Source: Ulvibacter litoralis (GTDB taxonomy: Bacteria; Bacteroidota; Bacteroidia; Flavobacteriales; Flavobacteriaceae). Taken from it: a stretch of 64,000 nucleotides of DNA. The first letter of the stretch is position 1; each line of letters starts with the position of its first letter. The notes under the pieces were generated by a model. The model ran no database searches. It was not told the DNA's origin and saw only the letters and a list, made by a program, of their open reading frames with translations. Below are positions 15,896 through 25,456 of this stretch, one piece after another. The stretch spans positions 124,001 through 188,000 of the forward strand of contig NZ_FNBA01000005.1 of assembly GCF_900102055.1 (NCBI RefSeq). Direction: 5' to 3'. The position numbers and the translations under genes were made by a program.

Positions 15896-18800
15896 TTATT
15901 TATGATTCTTTTTCTCTATCATGTAATACACCAACGGCACAACCAATAACGTCAATACTGTGGAAACGATAGTTCCTCCCATTAACGAGATGGCCAACCC
16001 TTGAAAAATTGGATCGAATAGTATTACAAAGGCTCCAATTACTACTGTTCCTGCAGTGAGCAGAATAGGGGTAGTACGCACAGCACCAGCTTCAATGGCC
16101 GCTTGCTTTAACGGTACTCCTTCAGCGGTTCGTAAGTTGATAAAGTCAATGAGCAATACTGAGTTTCGAACCATAATTCCAGCCAATGCAATCATTCCAA
16201 TAAAAGAAGTTGCTGTGAAAAAGGCTCCCATAATCCAGTGACCTAAAATAATTCCGATCAAAGAAAGTGGAATCGCAACCATCATTACAATTGGTGCTTT
16301 AAAGTTTTGAAACCATCCAACAATTAAGATGTATATCAGAATAATAGCTCCTAAAAAGGCAATTCCTAAGTCTCTAAAAACCTCCAAGGTAATTTGCCAC
16401 TCTCCATCCCATTTCACGGTATAGTCGTCTTCAAAATCTGGTTGCCCTAAATACATTTCGTTTATCTCGTAGCCTTGTGGTAACGGAATTTCTTTCAATT
16501 TCTCTTCCATTCCTAAAATAGCATACGCAGGACTTTCTAATTCCCCAGCCATATCGGCCATCACATAGACCACTCGCTTCTGATTTTTACGATAAATACT
16601 TTTAGCAGCAGTGGTTTGTTGTATAGTAACAAGATCTGCAATAGGAACCATCGTTCCTTGATTCGATTTTATTTTAAGCTGTGAGATATCTGAAATAGTT
16701 GATTTTTCCTTTTCATCCAACGCCAATACCAAACCAACTTGTGTTACTGCATCTTCATCATATAAGTTGGTAACAGAACGATTCGACAAGGCCATATTCA
16801 TAGTATATGCAATTTGCTGAGGTGCTACCCCGTACAACATGGCTTTTTCTTTATTGATCTCAAACTGATATTCTGTTTGATCGGCTTCAACCATCCAATC
16901 GATATCTACCACATCGTCTGTGTTTTTCAAAATGTCTTGAATGCTATTCGCAATCTTCATTTGCTCGTTATAGTCTGGACCATACACTTCAGCAACAATC
17001 GTCGATAATACAGGAGGCCCTGGTGGTACTTCTACCAACTTTACATTCGCATTGTACTTGGATGCAATCTTCTGAATATCTGGACGCATTAAAGTTGCAA
17101 TACCATGACTCTGAATATCACGTTCACTTTTGTCTATTAAGTTCACTTGGATGTCGGCCATATTACTTCCCCCTCGTAAATCGTAATGACGTACCAAACC
17201 ATTAAAAGTAATAGGCGCAGAGGTTCCAACGTAGTTTTGGTAGTTTACAACTTCTGGACGCGTCGATAAGTATTGTGAAATTTCTTGCGCAACCACACCA
17301 GTTCGCTCCAAGGTAGTACCTTCAGGCATGTCGATTACAACTTGAAATTCATTTTTATTATCGAACGGCAACATTTTTACCGCCACCGATTTGGTAAAAA
17401 ACAAGACCATCGTTGCCATTAAGACTAAAAAAGTTCCTCCTAAAAACAACCAACGCTTTTTGCTGTTTTCTAACAATGGTCTCTCAAATTTGTTGTAAAT
17501 CTTGTAAATTAAAGTATCTTCTACCGCTTTTTCAGGTTTGTTTTCGACTCCTTTTTTATCCTTTTCTCTTAAGAAGATGTATCCTAAATAAGGTGTAATG
17601 GTCAAAGCAACAAATAATGATAAAATCATAGCAATAGATGCTCCAATAGGCATAGGCGCCATATAGGGCCCCATTAAACCTGAAACAAAGGCCATTGGCA
17701 ATACTGAGGCGATTACCGTAAATGTTGCTAAAATAGTCGGATTCCCAACTTCATTAATCGCATACAGGGCAGCTTGTTTAAAAGGCAAGCGTTTCATCTT
17801 GAAATGCCGGTGCATGTTTTCAGCAATGATAATCGAGTCATCGACGACAATTCCTGTCACAAATACCAAAGCAAATAGAGTAATTCGGTTGAGGGTGTAA
17901 TCGAGCATGTAATAACTCAATAAGGTGAGGGCAAATGTAATTGGTACCGATAAAAACACCACCAATCCACCGCGCCAACCCATGGCTAACATTACCACTA
18001 AAGTAACGGCAAATATCGAGCCTATAAGGTGTAAGAGTAATTCAGATACTTTATGAGAAGCCGTCTCACCATAATTTCGAGTCACTTCTACATGAACATC
18101 ATCCGGAATTAAAGTAGTTCGTAAATGTTCAACTTTATCGATAATAACTTCTGAAATTTTCATTGCATCGGCACCCTTCCGTTTGGCAACCGAAATGGTA
18201 ACTGCCGGATATTCCGATTTGTAAGCTCCCGACTTGTCGCTTCCTTTTCCGAAGCCCAAACTCACATAATTTAATGGAACCTCAGGACCATCAATAATGC
18301 TTGCGATTTGTTTTAAATAAATGGGCTGATTTTGTTGTACGCCAACCACGAGGTTTTCAACATCGGTAACAGAAGTCAAGAATGTACCTGTATTCACTAA
18401 AAATTCAGTGTCATTCTTATCGAAAGACCCTGCCTTTAATTGTGAATTATTGGCGCTAATCATTTCAGAAACCGATAAGAAATCCAATCCGCTAGCCGCT
18501 AATTTATCTTTGTCTAGCACCACACGTAATTGCCGATTTCTACCTCCAATTTTATGCGTTATCGCGACATCATTCACCTTTTTAATTTCGGCTTCAAGCT
18601 CTTGTGCCATCTGACCTAATTGATAGTCGTCGTAATTTTCGCTCCACAATGTTAATCCCAACATGGGAACATCATCGATGGCTCGAGTCTTTACCAATGG
18701 AAACGTTACACCTTGCGGCATTTGGTCCATATGCTTGTTAATTTCATTGTACAATTTCACAAACGAACGCTCAATATCTTCACCTACATAAAACTGTACG

Positions 18801-19090
18801 ATGACCATTCCTTGTTCCTTCATCGACGTAGAATACACATATTCTACCCCTTTAATATTCGAAATTAATTGCTCTAAAGGCTTTATAACTCGAGACTCAA
18901 CTTCTGTCGGACTCGCCCCAGGATAGCCTACAAAAATATCTGCCATTGGCACATCAATTTGCGGTTCTTCCTCGCGCGGAATCAAAAACGAGCTGTAGAC
19001 TCCAACAACCATAAAAACGATCATTAAAAGCACAGTAAGCTTCGACTGTATAAAGATTTTGGCAATTTTCCCTGCGATACCTTCTTTCAT
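15896..19090 (-). CDS. RND efflux transporter permease
   Basis: 1064 residues, full RND length. The first helix (SKLTVLLMIVFMVVGVYSSF) precedes the porter-domain start EEEPQIDVPMADIFV, and the D-D pair for proton relay lies in GIVVDDSIIIAEN. The usual 12 helices and two large periplasmic loops are present. The VVDDSIIIAEN signature is like the drug/organic RND (HAE) class rather than CzcA/CusA, but the partner genes (PII-like, DUF2892) hint at metal or thiol stress. It works with the adaptor and TolC encoded upstream. The operon is driven by the GTAAC-type box at 21689-21702. Confidence 0.95.
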   Translation of the reverse strand: MKEGIAGKIAKIFIQSKLTVLLMIVFMVVGVYSSFLIPREEEPQIDVPMADIFVGYPGASPTEVESRVIKPLEQLISNIKGVEYVYSTSMKEQGMVIVQFYVGEDIERSFVKLYNEINKHMDQMPQGVTFPLVKTRAIDDVPMLGLTLWSENYDDYQLGQMAQELEAEIKKVNDVAITHKIGGRNRQLRVVLDKDKLAASGLDFLSVSEMISANNSQLKAGSFDKNDTEFLVNTGTFLTSVTDVENLVVGVQQNQPIYLKQIASIIDGPEVPLNYVSLGFGKGSDKSGAYKSEYPAVTISVAKRKGADAMKISEVIIDKVEHLRTTLIPDDVHVEVTRNYGETASHKVSELLLHLIGSIFAVTLVVMLAMGWRGGLVVFLSVPITFALTLLSYYMLDYTLNRITLFALVFVTGIVVDDSIIIAENMHRHFKMKRLPFKQAALYAINEVGNPTILATFTVIASVLPMAFVSGLMGPYMAPMPIGASIAMILSLFVALTITPYLGYIFLREKDKKGVENKPEKAVEDTLIYKIYNKFERPLLENSKKRWLFLGGTFLVLMATMVLFFTKSVAVKMLPFDNKNEFQVVIDMPEGTTLERTGVVAQEISQYLSTRPEVVNYQNYVGTSAPITFNGLVRHYDLRGGSNMADIQVNLIDKSERDIQSHGIATLMRPDIQKIASKYNANVKLVEVPPGPPVLSTIVAEVYGPDYNEQMKIANSIQDILKNTDDVVDIDWMVEADQTEYQFEINKEKAMLYGVAPQQIAYTMNMALSNRSVTNLYDEDAVTQVGLVLALDEKEKSTISDISQLKIKSNQGTMVPIADLVTIQQTTAAKSIYRKNQKRVVYVMADMAGELESPAYAILGMEEKLKEIPLPQGYEINEMYLGQPDFEDDYTVKWDGEWQITLEVFRDLGIAFLGAIILIYILIVGWFQNFKAPIVMMVAIPLSLIGIILGHWIMGAFFTATSFIGMIALAGIMVRNSVLLIDFINLRTAEGVPLKQAAIEAGAVRTTPILLTAGTVVIGAFVILFDPIFQGLAISLMGGTIVSTVLTLLVVPLVYYMIEKKNHK

Positions 19091-19196
19091 CTTTGTTTTT
19101 ATTATGGCGTTTTAACAGGCTGTTGTTTCAATCTTTTTTAGCTTCAGAACCATTTGCTTTTGCTCTGTATGTCGCTAAAAAAGGATTTTTGCTGCT

Positions 19197-19218
19197 ACCT
19201 GTCTGCCGGCTGGCAGGT
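19197..19218. repeat. GC-rich imperfect palindrome of REP type
   Basis: A near-perfect palindrome with arms ACCTGTCTGCC / GGCTGGCAGGT (two mismatched pairs) lies between the RND and adaptor genes. It is much richer in G+C than its surroundings, as dispersed REP-like elements in flavobacteria are. As RNA it would form a strong hairpin inside the operon message. Confidence 0.5.
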
Positions 19219-19233
19219 TCTTAACGCAATTTT

Positions 19234-20316
19234 TTAGTTATTGAATGTAATTTTTGCTCCATTGTAAAGTTTTCCTTCCGCAGAAACGATATACGCCTCA
19301 TCCGAATTTAAACCCGACAATACTTCTACTTGATCTCCAAATGTTCTACCTAATCGTAACCAGCGTAACAAAGCCGTTTTACTTTCACTTACCGTATAGA
19401 CACCAGATAGTTGTCCGTTGGTTATAATTGCTTCCGAAGGGATTAAAACCATCGTTGCTTTTTCTTTTCTTTCTACAGGAAATTGAACCGTTGTAAACAT
19501 TCCCGATAGGATGGAAGCCTCTGTTTTTTTCAAGGCAATTTTCACCAAGTATTGTCCGCCAGTATTTTTAGCCGAACTACTCACTTCAGTCACAGTACCT
19601 TTCACAGTCGTATCGATAGATTTTATCAAGACATCTACTTCTGTTCCTTTTTTAATTTCAGAAATTTCAGATTCAGGAACCATTGCCATTACTTCAAAGC
19701 TCCCTGGAGTTTCGATACTAATTAGTGGAACTCCTGGATTTGCCATATTTCCGGCTTCCACATTTTTGCTCGTTATAATTCCGCTAAAAGGTGCGGTAAT
19801 ATTTGTGTAGGCATACTGTGCACCGATTTCATTTTTCATTTGTCTAGCACCTTCTAGTCGAGCTTTCGCCATTTCGAAATTCGCCGTCATATCGTCCATT
19901 TCTTTTTGAGAAGCGCTGTTCTCTGCAAACAAATTTTTAAACCGATTGTAATCTTTCTCTGCGTTTTTGAAGGCAGCAGTTGCTTCTGTAATTCCTGCAT
20001 TCACTTGTGCGCTTTTCGCTTGTAAATCGGTGTTGTTGATGGAAACTAATAATTGTCCTTTGGACACTTTATCACCAACATTTACATGTACTTTGTTTAC
20101 GTAGCCCATCATCCGCGTGCTTAAATCGGCGCTGTTGGCTGCTTGAATTTTTCCACTCGCACTTAAAAAAGGACTATTACTATTCGCTGCTACTTGGTTT
20201 ACAACCACAGGGATGGCTGGTGAATTATCTACCATCGCTTTTTTGTCTTCGCTACCACAGCTCGTTAAAAATAAAGTGGCTGCACTTAGGGTGATTAGGT
20301 ATATATATTTCTTCAT
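19234..20316 (-). CDS. RND periplasmic adaptor (membrane fusion) lipoprotein
   Basis: 360 residues starting with a lipoprotein signal (ITLSAATLFLTSCGSED, Cys20). The lipoyl halves (MGYVNKVHVNVGDKVSKGQL, later ITAPFSGIITSKNVEAGNM) flank an alpha-hairpin of about 80 residues; a beta-barrel and a membrane-proximal domain follow. It bridges the RND pump at 15896 and the TolC channel at 20324. It starts 7 bases after the TolC stop and is the second gene of the operon. Substrate unknown. Confidence 0.94.
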   Translation of the reverse strand: MKKYIYLITLSAATLFLTSCGSEDKKAMVDNSPAIPVVVNQVAANSNSPFLSASGKIQAANSADLSTRMMGYVNKVHVNVGDKVSKGQLLVSINNTDLQAKSAQVNAGITEATAAFKNAEKDYNRFKNLFAENSASQKEMDDMTANFEMAKARLEGARQMKNEIGAQYAYTNITAPFSGIITSKNVEAGNMANPGVPLISIETPGSFEVMAMVPESEISEIKKGTEVDVLIKSIDTTVKGTVTEVSSSAKNTGGQYLVKIALKKTEASILSGMFTTVQFPVERKEKATMVLIPSEAIITNGQLSGVYTVSESKTALLRWLRLGRTFGDQVEVLSGLNSDEAYIVSAEGKLYNGAKITFNN

Positions 20317-20323
20317 CTCTAGA

Positions 20324-21637
20324 TTATTCTTTGGTTAAAAACTGTAAATAAGCTTGCGCGTAATTGTATTCAAAAATTGTTTGATAGTATTCTAATTGCT
20401 TCTGCGAAAAAGTTGTTTCAGCTGTTAAGACATCTGCTGTTTTTTCAAGACCTTCTTTAAAACGATTGGTAAGAATTCGCAATGATTCTTCAGATTGTTC
20501 CATCGCTAGTGTGGTAAGTTTCAGTTTATTCTCGGCATCTGTAAAAGCACGTTTCGCTTTGTTTAACTCCAAGTTACTTTGAGAAACATATTGGTTGTAT
20601 TCTAATTTTGATTTTTCAAATTCTGCCTTACTTTTTTGTGCTTTTCCGAAGCGCTTAGAACCTTGAAATAAATCCCAGCTCACTTGAGCACCAAACAAAT
20701 ACCCGTTGGCATCTCCTTGAAAAATTTGATCATCGTATAGCTCGTAACTACCAAAAGCATTCAGTCGTGGTAAAAAAGCCATTTTATCAGCCTTATTCAT
20801 AGCTTCGTAGGCTTGAGAAGCGAATTCCATCGCCTTGATGTCTGAACGGTTTTCAGAAATGCTGTTGGCTGAAAATTCAGTAAAAGTATTGATAGCTAAC
20901 GCATCGCTTGGTTGGTACATTACATAGGTTTTATCATTCATCAAGAAGGATAAATAATCGGAAGCATTCTGTACATTACTTTTTGCAACTTGTAACTGAT
21001 TTTGAACTTCCGTCACGCGAACCTCTACATACAACACATCGGTGCGTTGTAAATACCCTTGCTTAAAATTATTTTCAACGATTTTCTTATTGGCGTTCGC
21101 AGCTTCCAATGCTTTTTCTAAAACATCGACAGCTTTATACGCTAGTTGCAATTGCATATACGCTTTCTCAACTTCAAGGACTAAATAGTCTGATGTTCGC
21201 TCTGTTTTTAACGACATCGCGTCCATTTTAGACTTGGCAGCTTTTCGTTGATACACACCGTCTAAATTGAGCAGTGGCTGCTGAATTTCAAATTTGGTAG
21301 CAAAGTTTTCTATCTGCGATGGATCGTTTAACAAAGCTGGATTAAAATCATTTTGCGTTAAAATCTCTTGATTTAGTTTCGAACCAAATGCCATTAATGG
21401 ATTGGTAGTGGCAATTCCAGTATGACTCGCTGTGATATTGGGTAGAAAAACAGCATTGGTTTGACGGTAATCTGCTCTGGCAGCATTATAATCTTCTTCA
21501 GAAATTTTTAAAGAAGTATTATTTTCTGAAACTTTTTCTACTACTTCTGCTTTAGTAATAGAAACTTTTTCTTGCGCGAACAAAGAGAAATTTCCAAACA
21601 GCATCGAAAGTAATAGTACGTACAGTGTTTTTTTCAT
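20324..21637 (-). CDS. TolC-family outer-membrane efflux protein
   Basis: 437 residues with a cleavable signal peptide (LYVLLLSMLFGNFSLFAQE). The two repeats of the outer-membrane efflux family are visible as long amphipathic helices (EISQYxxxx-type heptads; QLAYKAVDVLEKALEAANAN, and LAMEQSEESLRILTNRFKEG). First gene of the TolC-adaptor-RND-PII-like-DUF2892 operon, with a leader of about 16 bases from the promoter at 21659-21666. Confidence 0.93.
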   Translation of the reverse strand: MKKTLYVLLLSMLFGNFSLFAQEKVSITKAEVVEKVSENNTSLKISEEDYNAARADYRQTNAVFLPNITASHTGIATTNPLMAFGSKLNQEILTQNDFNPALLNDPSQIENFATKFEIQQPLLNLDGVYQRKAAKSKMDAMSLKTERTSDYLVLEVEKAYMQLQLAYKAVDVLEKALEAANANKKIVENNFKQGYLQRTDVLYVEVRVTEVQNQLQVAKSNVQNASDYLSFLMNDKTYVMYQPSDALAINTFTEFSANSISENRSDIKAMEFASQAYEAMNKADKMAFLPRLNAFGSYELYDDQIFQGDANGYLFGAQVSWDLFQGSKRFGKAQKSKAEFEKSKLEYNQYVSQSNLELNKAKRAFTDAENKLKLTTLAMEQSEESLRILTNRFKEGLEKTADVLTAETTFSQKQLEYYQTIFEYNYAQAYLQFLTKE

Positions 21638-21658
21638 TAGTAATTAAATTTGATGATA

Positions 21659-21702
21659 CAAAAATAGGGTTATAAAAGGCAGAACTCAGTAACAAAAGTT
21701 AC
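21659..21702 (-). promoter_or_regulatory. GTAAC-type box and -7 element of the efflux operon
   Basis: Perfect palindrome GTAAC-AAAA-GTTAC at 21689-21702. On the minus strand the -7 element TATTTTTG (21659-21666) covers bases 30-37 from the palindrome centre, the register shared by the other boxes in this window. The predicted start is about 21653. Confidence 0.75.
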
Positions 21703-21772
21703 TTAACAAAAATCGATTTATGAATTAAGAAAAGAGGTAGTTTCGTTGGCATATCTTACTTTTGAAAATTAT

Positions 21773-22771
21773 ATGGATTCACTTACTCAAATCGTATTAG
21801 GAGCAGCCGTAGGAGAGGCTGTTTTAGGCAAAAAAGTTGGAAATAAAGCCATGCTGTACGGTGCTATTGCAGGGACTATACCCGATTTAGATGTATTTGC
21901 TTCATATATTACTGATACGGTAACAGCACTTTCAATACACCGTGGTTTTACACATTCTATTGTTTTTTCGGTACTTTTCGCACCCATATTTGGTTGGCTT
22001 GTTTCTAGGTATGAGAAATATAAAGATTTTAAAGGTTGGTCTTGGCTCTTCTTTTGGGCGTTTATTACACATCCTATCTTAGATGCACACACCACTTGGG
22101 GAACTCAATTGTTTTGGCCTCATGACATTCGATTGGCATTTAAAACCATTTTTGTAATCGATCCGCTTTATACGATTCCTTTATTAGTGTTTTTGATTCT
22201 TGCTATGTTTCAGAATCGGACTTCTAAAAAGCGACGTCTGTATAATAACCTGGGATTGCTTATTAGTAGCTCTTATTTGGCGCTCACGTTTCTTTTAAAA
22301 TGGGTTGCTTTTAATCAATTTGAAAAAGCTTTAGAGGTTCAAAATATTGATTATTTACAATTGGACACCAGACCGTCCCCTATGAATACGGTATTATGGA
22401 GTGCTAATGTGGAAACTGAAGATGCCTATTTATTGGGGAATTATTCGTTTTTTGATTCAAAGCCAATTACTTTTGAAACGTACCCGAAAAATCATAATTT
22501 ATTAGGTGGCCTAGCGGAACAGGAAAAAGTAAAGCGTATGATTGGTATTTCTGAAGGATGGTTTACGATTATCGAGAAGCAGGACGGACTTTATTTTAAT
22601 GATTTGCGCTTCGGACTACTTAGTTTGGCCCCACAATCTCAGAACTTTGTGTTTCAGTATAAAATAACGCAAGATGCTTCAGGCAGCGTAACATTCACTG
22701 AAGCTCCTAAAAATAAACGTGACGGAAAGAAATTGCTATCCGAATTGTGGAAACGTGTAAAAGGCAATTAA
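21773..22771 (+). CDS. YdjM/DUF457-type membrane-bound metal-dependent hydrolase
   Basis: I start the gene at the ATG at 21773 because MDSLTQIVLGAAVGEAVLG is the conserved N-terminus of this family; an upstream in-frame TTG at 21746 adds residues that do not fit. The product has 332 residues. The first part is hydrophobic, with the metal-ligand pattern DLDVF, then HRGFTHS and DAHTTWG, and four to five helices; the C-terminal 130 residues are a soluble domain. Function in the cell is not established for the family. TACTTTTG at 21756-21763 resembles a -7 element but would leave almost no leader. Confidence 0.85.
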   Translation: MDSLTQIVLGAAVGEAVLGKKVGNKAMLYGAIAGTIPDLDVFASYITDTVTALSIHRGFTHSIVFSVLFAPIFGWLVSRYEKYKDFKGWSWLFFWAFITHPILDAHTTWGTQLFWPHDIRLAFKTIFVIDPLYTIPLLVFLILAMFQNRTSKKRRLYNNLGLLISSSYLALTFLLKWVAFNQFEKALEVQNIDYLQLDTRPSPMNTVLWSANVETEDAYLLGNYSFFDSKPITFETYPKNHNLLGGLAEQEKVKRMIGISEGWFTIIEKQDGLYFNDLRFGLLSLAPQSQNFVFQYKITQDASGSVTFTEAPKNKRDGKKLLSELWKRVKGN

Positions 22772-22788
22772 AAAATAATACATTAACT

Positions 22789-22809
22789 ATTAGTGTTTTT
22801 AGCACTAAT
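22789..22809. repeat. Inverted repeat upstream of pncB
   Basis: ATTAGTG and CACTAAT are separated by seven bases, within the 52-base gap between the membrane hydrolase and pncB. It could be a weak terminator for the first gene or an operator for the NAD salvage pair. Nothing in the sequence decides between the two. Confidence 0.35.
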
Positions 22810-22823
22810 CAAATATACATATC

Positions 22824-24221
22824 ATGAATATTACTGCGGCGTATACAGATCTCTATCAACTCACTATGGCTCAAGTTTATTTTAGTACGAAGCGTCGTGA
22901 AAGTGCAATCTTTGATTATTATTTTCGGAATAACCCATTTAAAAGCGGCTATTCTATTTTTGCCGGATTAGAAGATGTCTTAGATATTCTCGAAACACTT
23001 GAGTTCACTTCTTCTGATATTTCATATTTGAAACAACACGGATTTGAAGATGATTTTTTAGAATATTTAAAGAATTTTCGTTTTAAAGGAACTATTTATT
23101 CAAGCAAGGAAGGGGATGTTGTTTTTCCGAATCGCCCCATTTTACAGGTGGAAGCTACCATCATAGAAGCCCAAATTATAGAAACACTTTTACTAAATAT
23201 TCTCAATTTTCAGACTTTAATTGCAACGAAAGCTTGTAGAATACGACAAAGTGCAAAGGATAAAGTCTTGTTAGATATGGGATTACGTCGCGCCCATGCA
23301 ACAGGTGGCTACTATGCATCAAGAGCTGCTGCTATTGGTGGTTTTGACAGCACGAGTAATGTGAAGGCAGCCGAAGATTATAACATTTCGTGTTCAGGGA
23401 CCATGGCACACTCATTCATACAAAGTTATGAAGACGAATTAAAAGCATTTCGTGATTTTGCTCGCATACGACCAAAAAACTGTGTCCTTTTAATAGATAC
23501 GTATAATACCTTAAAAAGCGGATTGCCAAATGCCATTACAGTAGCTAAAGAAATGGAACGTGAAGGGGAGCAATTGTTGGGAATTCGTTTAGACAGTGGT
23601 GATTTGGCATATTTGTCTAAAAAAGTCCGAGTAATACTAGATGAGTCTAATTTAGAATATGTGAAAATTGTAGCTTCAAATCAATTGGATGAATATGTAA
23701 TTAAAAGTCTGAAGGAACAAGGAGCTCCTATAGATATTTTTGGAGTGGGGACAAACTTGGTGACTGGAAAACCAGATGCTGCACTAGATGGTGTTTATAA
23801 ATTATCTGAATACAATGGCGAGTCTAGAATCAAACTTTCCGAAAGTATAAATAAGGTATCACTTCCTTGTAAAAAGCAAGTGTATCGAATGCTAGACGCG
23901 AACGGAATGTTTTATGGAGCAGATGCAGTAGCGCTATATACCGAAGATAAGATAACGTATATGGAGCATCCTTTCGATAGTACTAAAAGTTTAGAAATTG
24001 ATAGCTTTAAAAAGGAATCATTACTTGAAAAAGTTATGGAGAATGGTAAAAGAATAGTGCCTTCTCGTTCTGTTTCAGAAATTACCGAATATTCTCAATC
24101 CCGATTAAAACAACTTCCAAATGAATACAAGCGTTTTCAAAATCCGCATGTTTATAAAATAGGACTTAGCACTCCACTGAAACAAGAACGAGATATATTA
24201 ATTCAAAAACATAAGTTTTAA
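22824..24221 (+). CDS. pncB: Nicotinate phosphoribosyltransferase
   Basis: 465 residues. The N-terminus (YTDLYQLTMAQVYF) with the following FDYYFRNNPF is diagnostic of nicotinate phosphoribosyltransferase. Other core motifs are RRAHATGGYYASRAAAIGGF, SGTMAHSFIQ with the catalytic His, LRLDSGDLA-like GIRLDSGDLAYLSKK, and IFGVGTNLVTGKPDAALDG. It makes nicotinate mononucleotide from nicotinate, PRPP and ATP, the first step of the Preiss-Handler route. The nicotinamidase gene pncA follows 52 bases later, so together they recycle nicotinamide to NAD. Confidence 0.95.
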   Translation: MNITAAYTDLYQLTMAQVYFSTKRRESAIFDYYFRNNPFKSGYSIFAGLEDVLDILETLEFTSSDISYLKQHGFEDDFLEYLKNFRFKGTIYSSKEGDVVFPNRPILQVEATIIEAQIIETLLLNILNFQTLIATKACRIRQSAKDKVLLDMGLRRAHATGGYYASRAAAIGGFDSTSNVKAAEDYNISCSGTMAHSFIQSYEDELKAFRDFARIRPKNCVLLIDTYNTLKSGLPNAITVAKEMEREGEQLLGIRLDSGDLAYLSKKVRVILDESNLEYVKIVASNQLDEYVIKSLKEQGAPIDIFGVGTNLVTGKPDAALDGVYKLSEYNGESRIKLSESINKVSLPCKKQVYRMLDANGMFYGADAVALYTEDKITYMEHPFDSTKSLEIDSFKKESLLEKVMENGKRIVPSRSVSEITEYSQSRLKQLPNEYKRFQNPHVYKIGLSTPLKQERDILIQKHKF

Positions 24222-24273
24222 ATCGGATCTCCTGTTTTAATACTATTTAGCCATAAGCTTAACATATAAATCC

Positions 24274-24882
24274 ATGAAAACCCTTCTTATTATTGATGCA
24301 CAGAACGACTTTATGCCTGGCGGAGCGCTTCCTGTTCCTGAAGGAGATAAAATTGTCCCAATCATCAATGGGATGCAACATACATTCGATTTAGTGATTG
24401 CCACGCAAGATTGGCATCCTGAAGATCATATAAGCTTTGCTTCAAACCATAAAGGAGCATCTGTTTTTGATGAAATTGAAATTCAAGGAAAGTCACAAAC
24501 ATTATGGCCCAATCACTGTGTGCAAGGAACCCAGGGAGCCGAATTTCATCCCGATCTAAAAACGGAAAAATTTGAAGCTATTTTCAGAAAAGGAACGGAT
24601 AGAGAGATAGATTCTTACAGTGCTTTTTATGATAATAGCCATTTAAAGTCAACAGGGTTGGCTGGCTATCTAAAGGAAAAAGGAGTTTCGGAACTTTATG
24701 TATGTGGTTTAGCAGCAGATATTTGTGTTTATTTTTCCATTAATGATGCTCTTAAAGAAGGTTTTAATTGTTATTTTATTGAAGATGCTTCAATGGCATT
24801 AGATACTGAAAAGTTTTCAGAAATAAAGAAGGAAATGATTGCTATGGGAATTCAAATTATTACTTCGGAATCTGTATCGTAA
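24274..24882 (+). CDS. pncA: Nicotinamidase
   Basis: 202 residues of the isochorismatase-like fold. The catalytic triad Asp8 (IIDAQNDF), Lys106 (FRKGTD) and Cys151 (LAADICV) is present, with metal ligands in the D46-W-H48 and H52 region (QDWHPEDH). It hydrolyses nicotinamide to nicotinate in the cytoplasm for PncB. It is the second gene of a pncB-pncA unit. Confidence 0.95.
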   Translation: MKTLLIIDAQNDFMPGGALPVPEGDKIVPIINGMQHTFDLVIATQDWHPEDHISFASNHKGASVFDEIEIQGKSQTLWPNHCVQGTQGAEFHPDLKTEKFEAIFRKGTDREIDSYSAFYDNSHLKSTGLAGYLKEKGVSELYVCGLAADICVYFSINDALKEGFNCYFIEDASMALDTEKFSEIKKEMIAMGIQIITSESVS

Positions 24883-24949
24883 TGTTACCTTAAATAGAAA
24901 ACAGATTCTTCAGAATTTATAGAAACGATTCCCCAAAAAAAGGTGTTAT

Positions 24950-24993
24950 GTGACATAAGTCACTTTTAAAAACACTTGCTTGCTATACCTTTG
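24950..24993 (+). promoter_or_regulatory. GTGAC-type box and -7 element of the copper-receptor operon
   Basis: Palindrome GTGAC-ATAA-GTCAC at 24950-24963, intermediate between the GTAAC and TGAT half-sites. The -7 element TACCTTTG (24986-24993) starts 30 bases from the centre and matches TAnnTTTG fully. The ATG of the following gene is at 24999, so the transcript should be nearly leaderless. Confidence 0.75.
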
Positions 24994-24998
24994 TAGCA

Positions 24999-25394
24999 AT
25001 GAAAAATTGGACTTTCTTTTTTTCTATTGGGTTAAGTACTCTTATTATGTTTAACACTTTAAGAGTCCCTTTTACGTTTATATATTATGAGTTAGATCCC
25101 GTGGGCTTTATTGAAAATCTTTGTGTGAATCAAGATAAGCCCGAGCTTCAGTGCAATGGTAAATGCCATTTAAAAAAGGTGACACAATCTGCTGAAGATG
25201 ATAAAACCACTAATAAAACGTCGAGTTTTGAAGTACTGTTGTTTCACCAACCTCTTATCGATTATAAAATTGTTACTTCCTTAACGCCTCAAAAAAGAGC
25301 ATTCTTTTCCTATATAAATCTATATAATTTTAAGTATAAGATTTCTTGTTTTCATCCTCCACAAGGATACGTCTATCTATACAACCTATGTTAG
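24999..25394 (+). CDS. Small cysteine-containing protein preceding the copper receptor
   Basis: 131 residues. A hydrophobic N-terminal segment (TFFFSIGLSTLIMFNTL) suggests a membrane anchor or signal. The middle has the cluster CVNQDKPELQCNGKCHLKKV with C-x8-C-x3-C spacing, which could bind copper. The tail is aromatic-rich with two further Cys. Similar small proteins with a CNGKCHLKK motif are, to my recollection, common next to TonB-dependent metal receptors in Flavobacteriaceae, where no function is assigned. It lies 62 bases before the OprC-like receptor and shares its promoter. Confidence 0.75.
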   Translation: MKNWTFFFSIGLSTLIMFNTLRVPFTFIYYELDPVGFIENLCVNQDKPELQCNGKCHLKKVTQSAEDDKTTNKTSSFEVLLFHQPLIDYKIVTSLTPQKRAFFSYINLYNFKYKISCFHPPQGYVYLYNLC

Positions 25395-25456
25395 TTAAGT
25401 AATGAATTTTCATTCAATACTAACATAAAGACTTATTCCAAATTTTAAACAATACT

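Noticed and set aside
15896-19090. Assigning the RND pump as a CusA/CzcA copper exporter
   Set aside because: The helix-4 signature VVDDSIIIAEN is of the drug-export (HAE) type and no Met-pair copper path was recognised, so the substrate is left open.
21689-21732. The GTAAC box at 21689 also driving the plus-strand gene at 21773
   Set aside because: Bases 30-37 on the plus side (TTAAGAAA) do not resemble a -7 element, so only the minus-strand operon is assigned.
21746-21772. TTG start for the DUF457-type protein
   Set aside because: The conserved N-terminus MDSLTQIVLGAA starts at 21773, and the extra residues do not fit the family.
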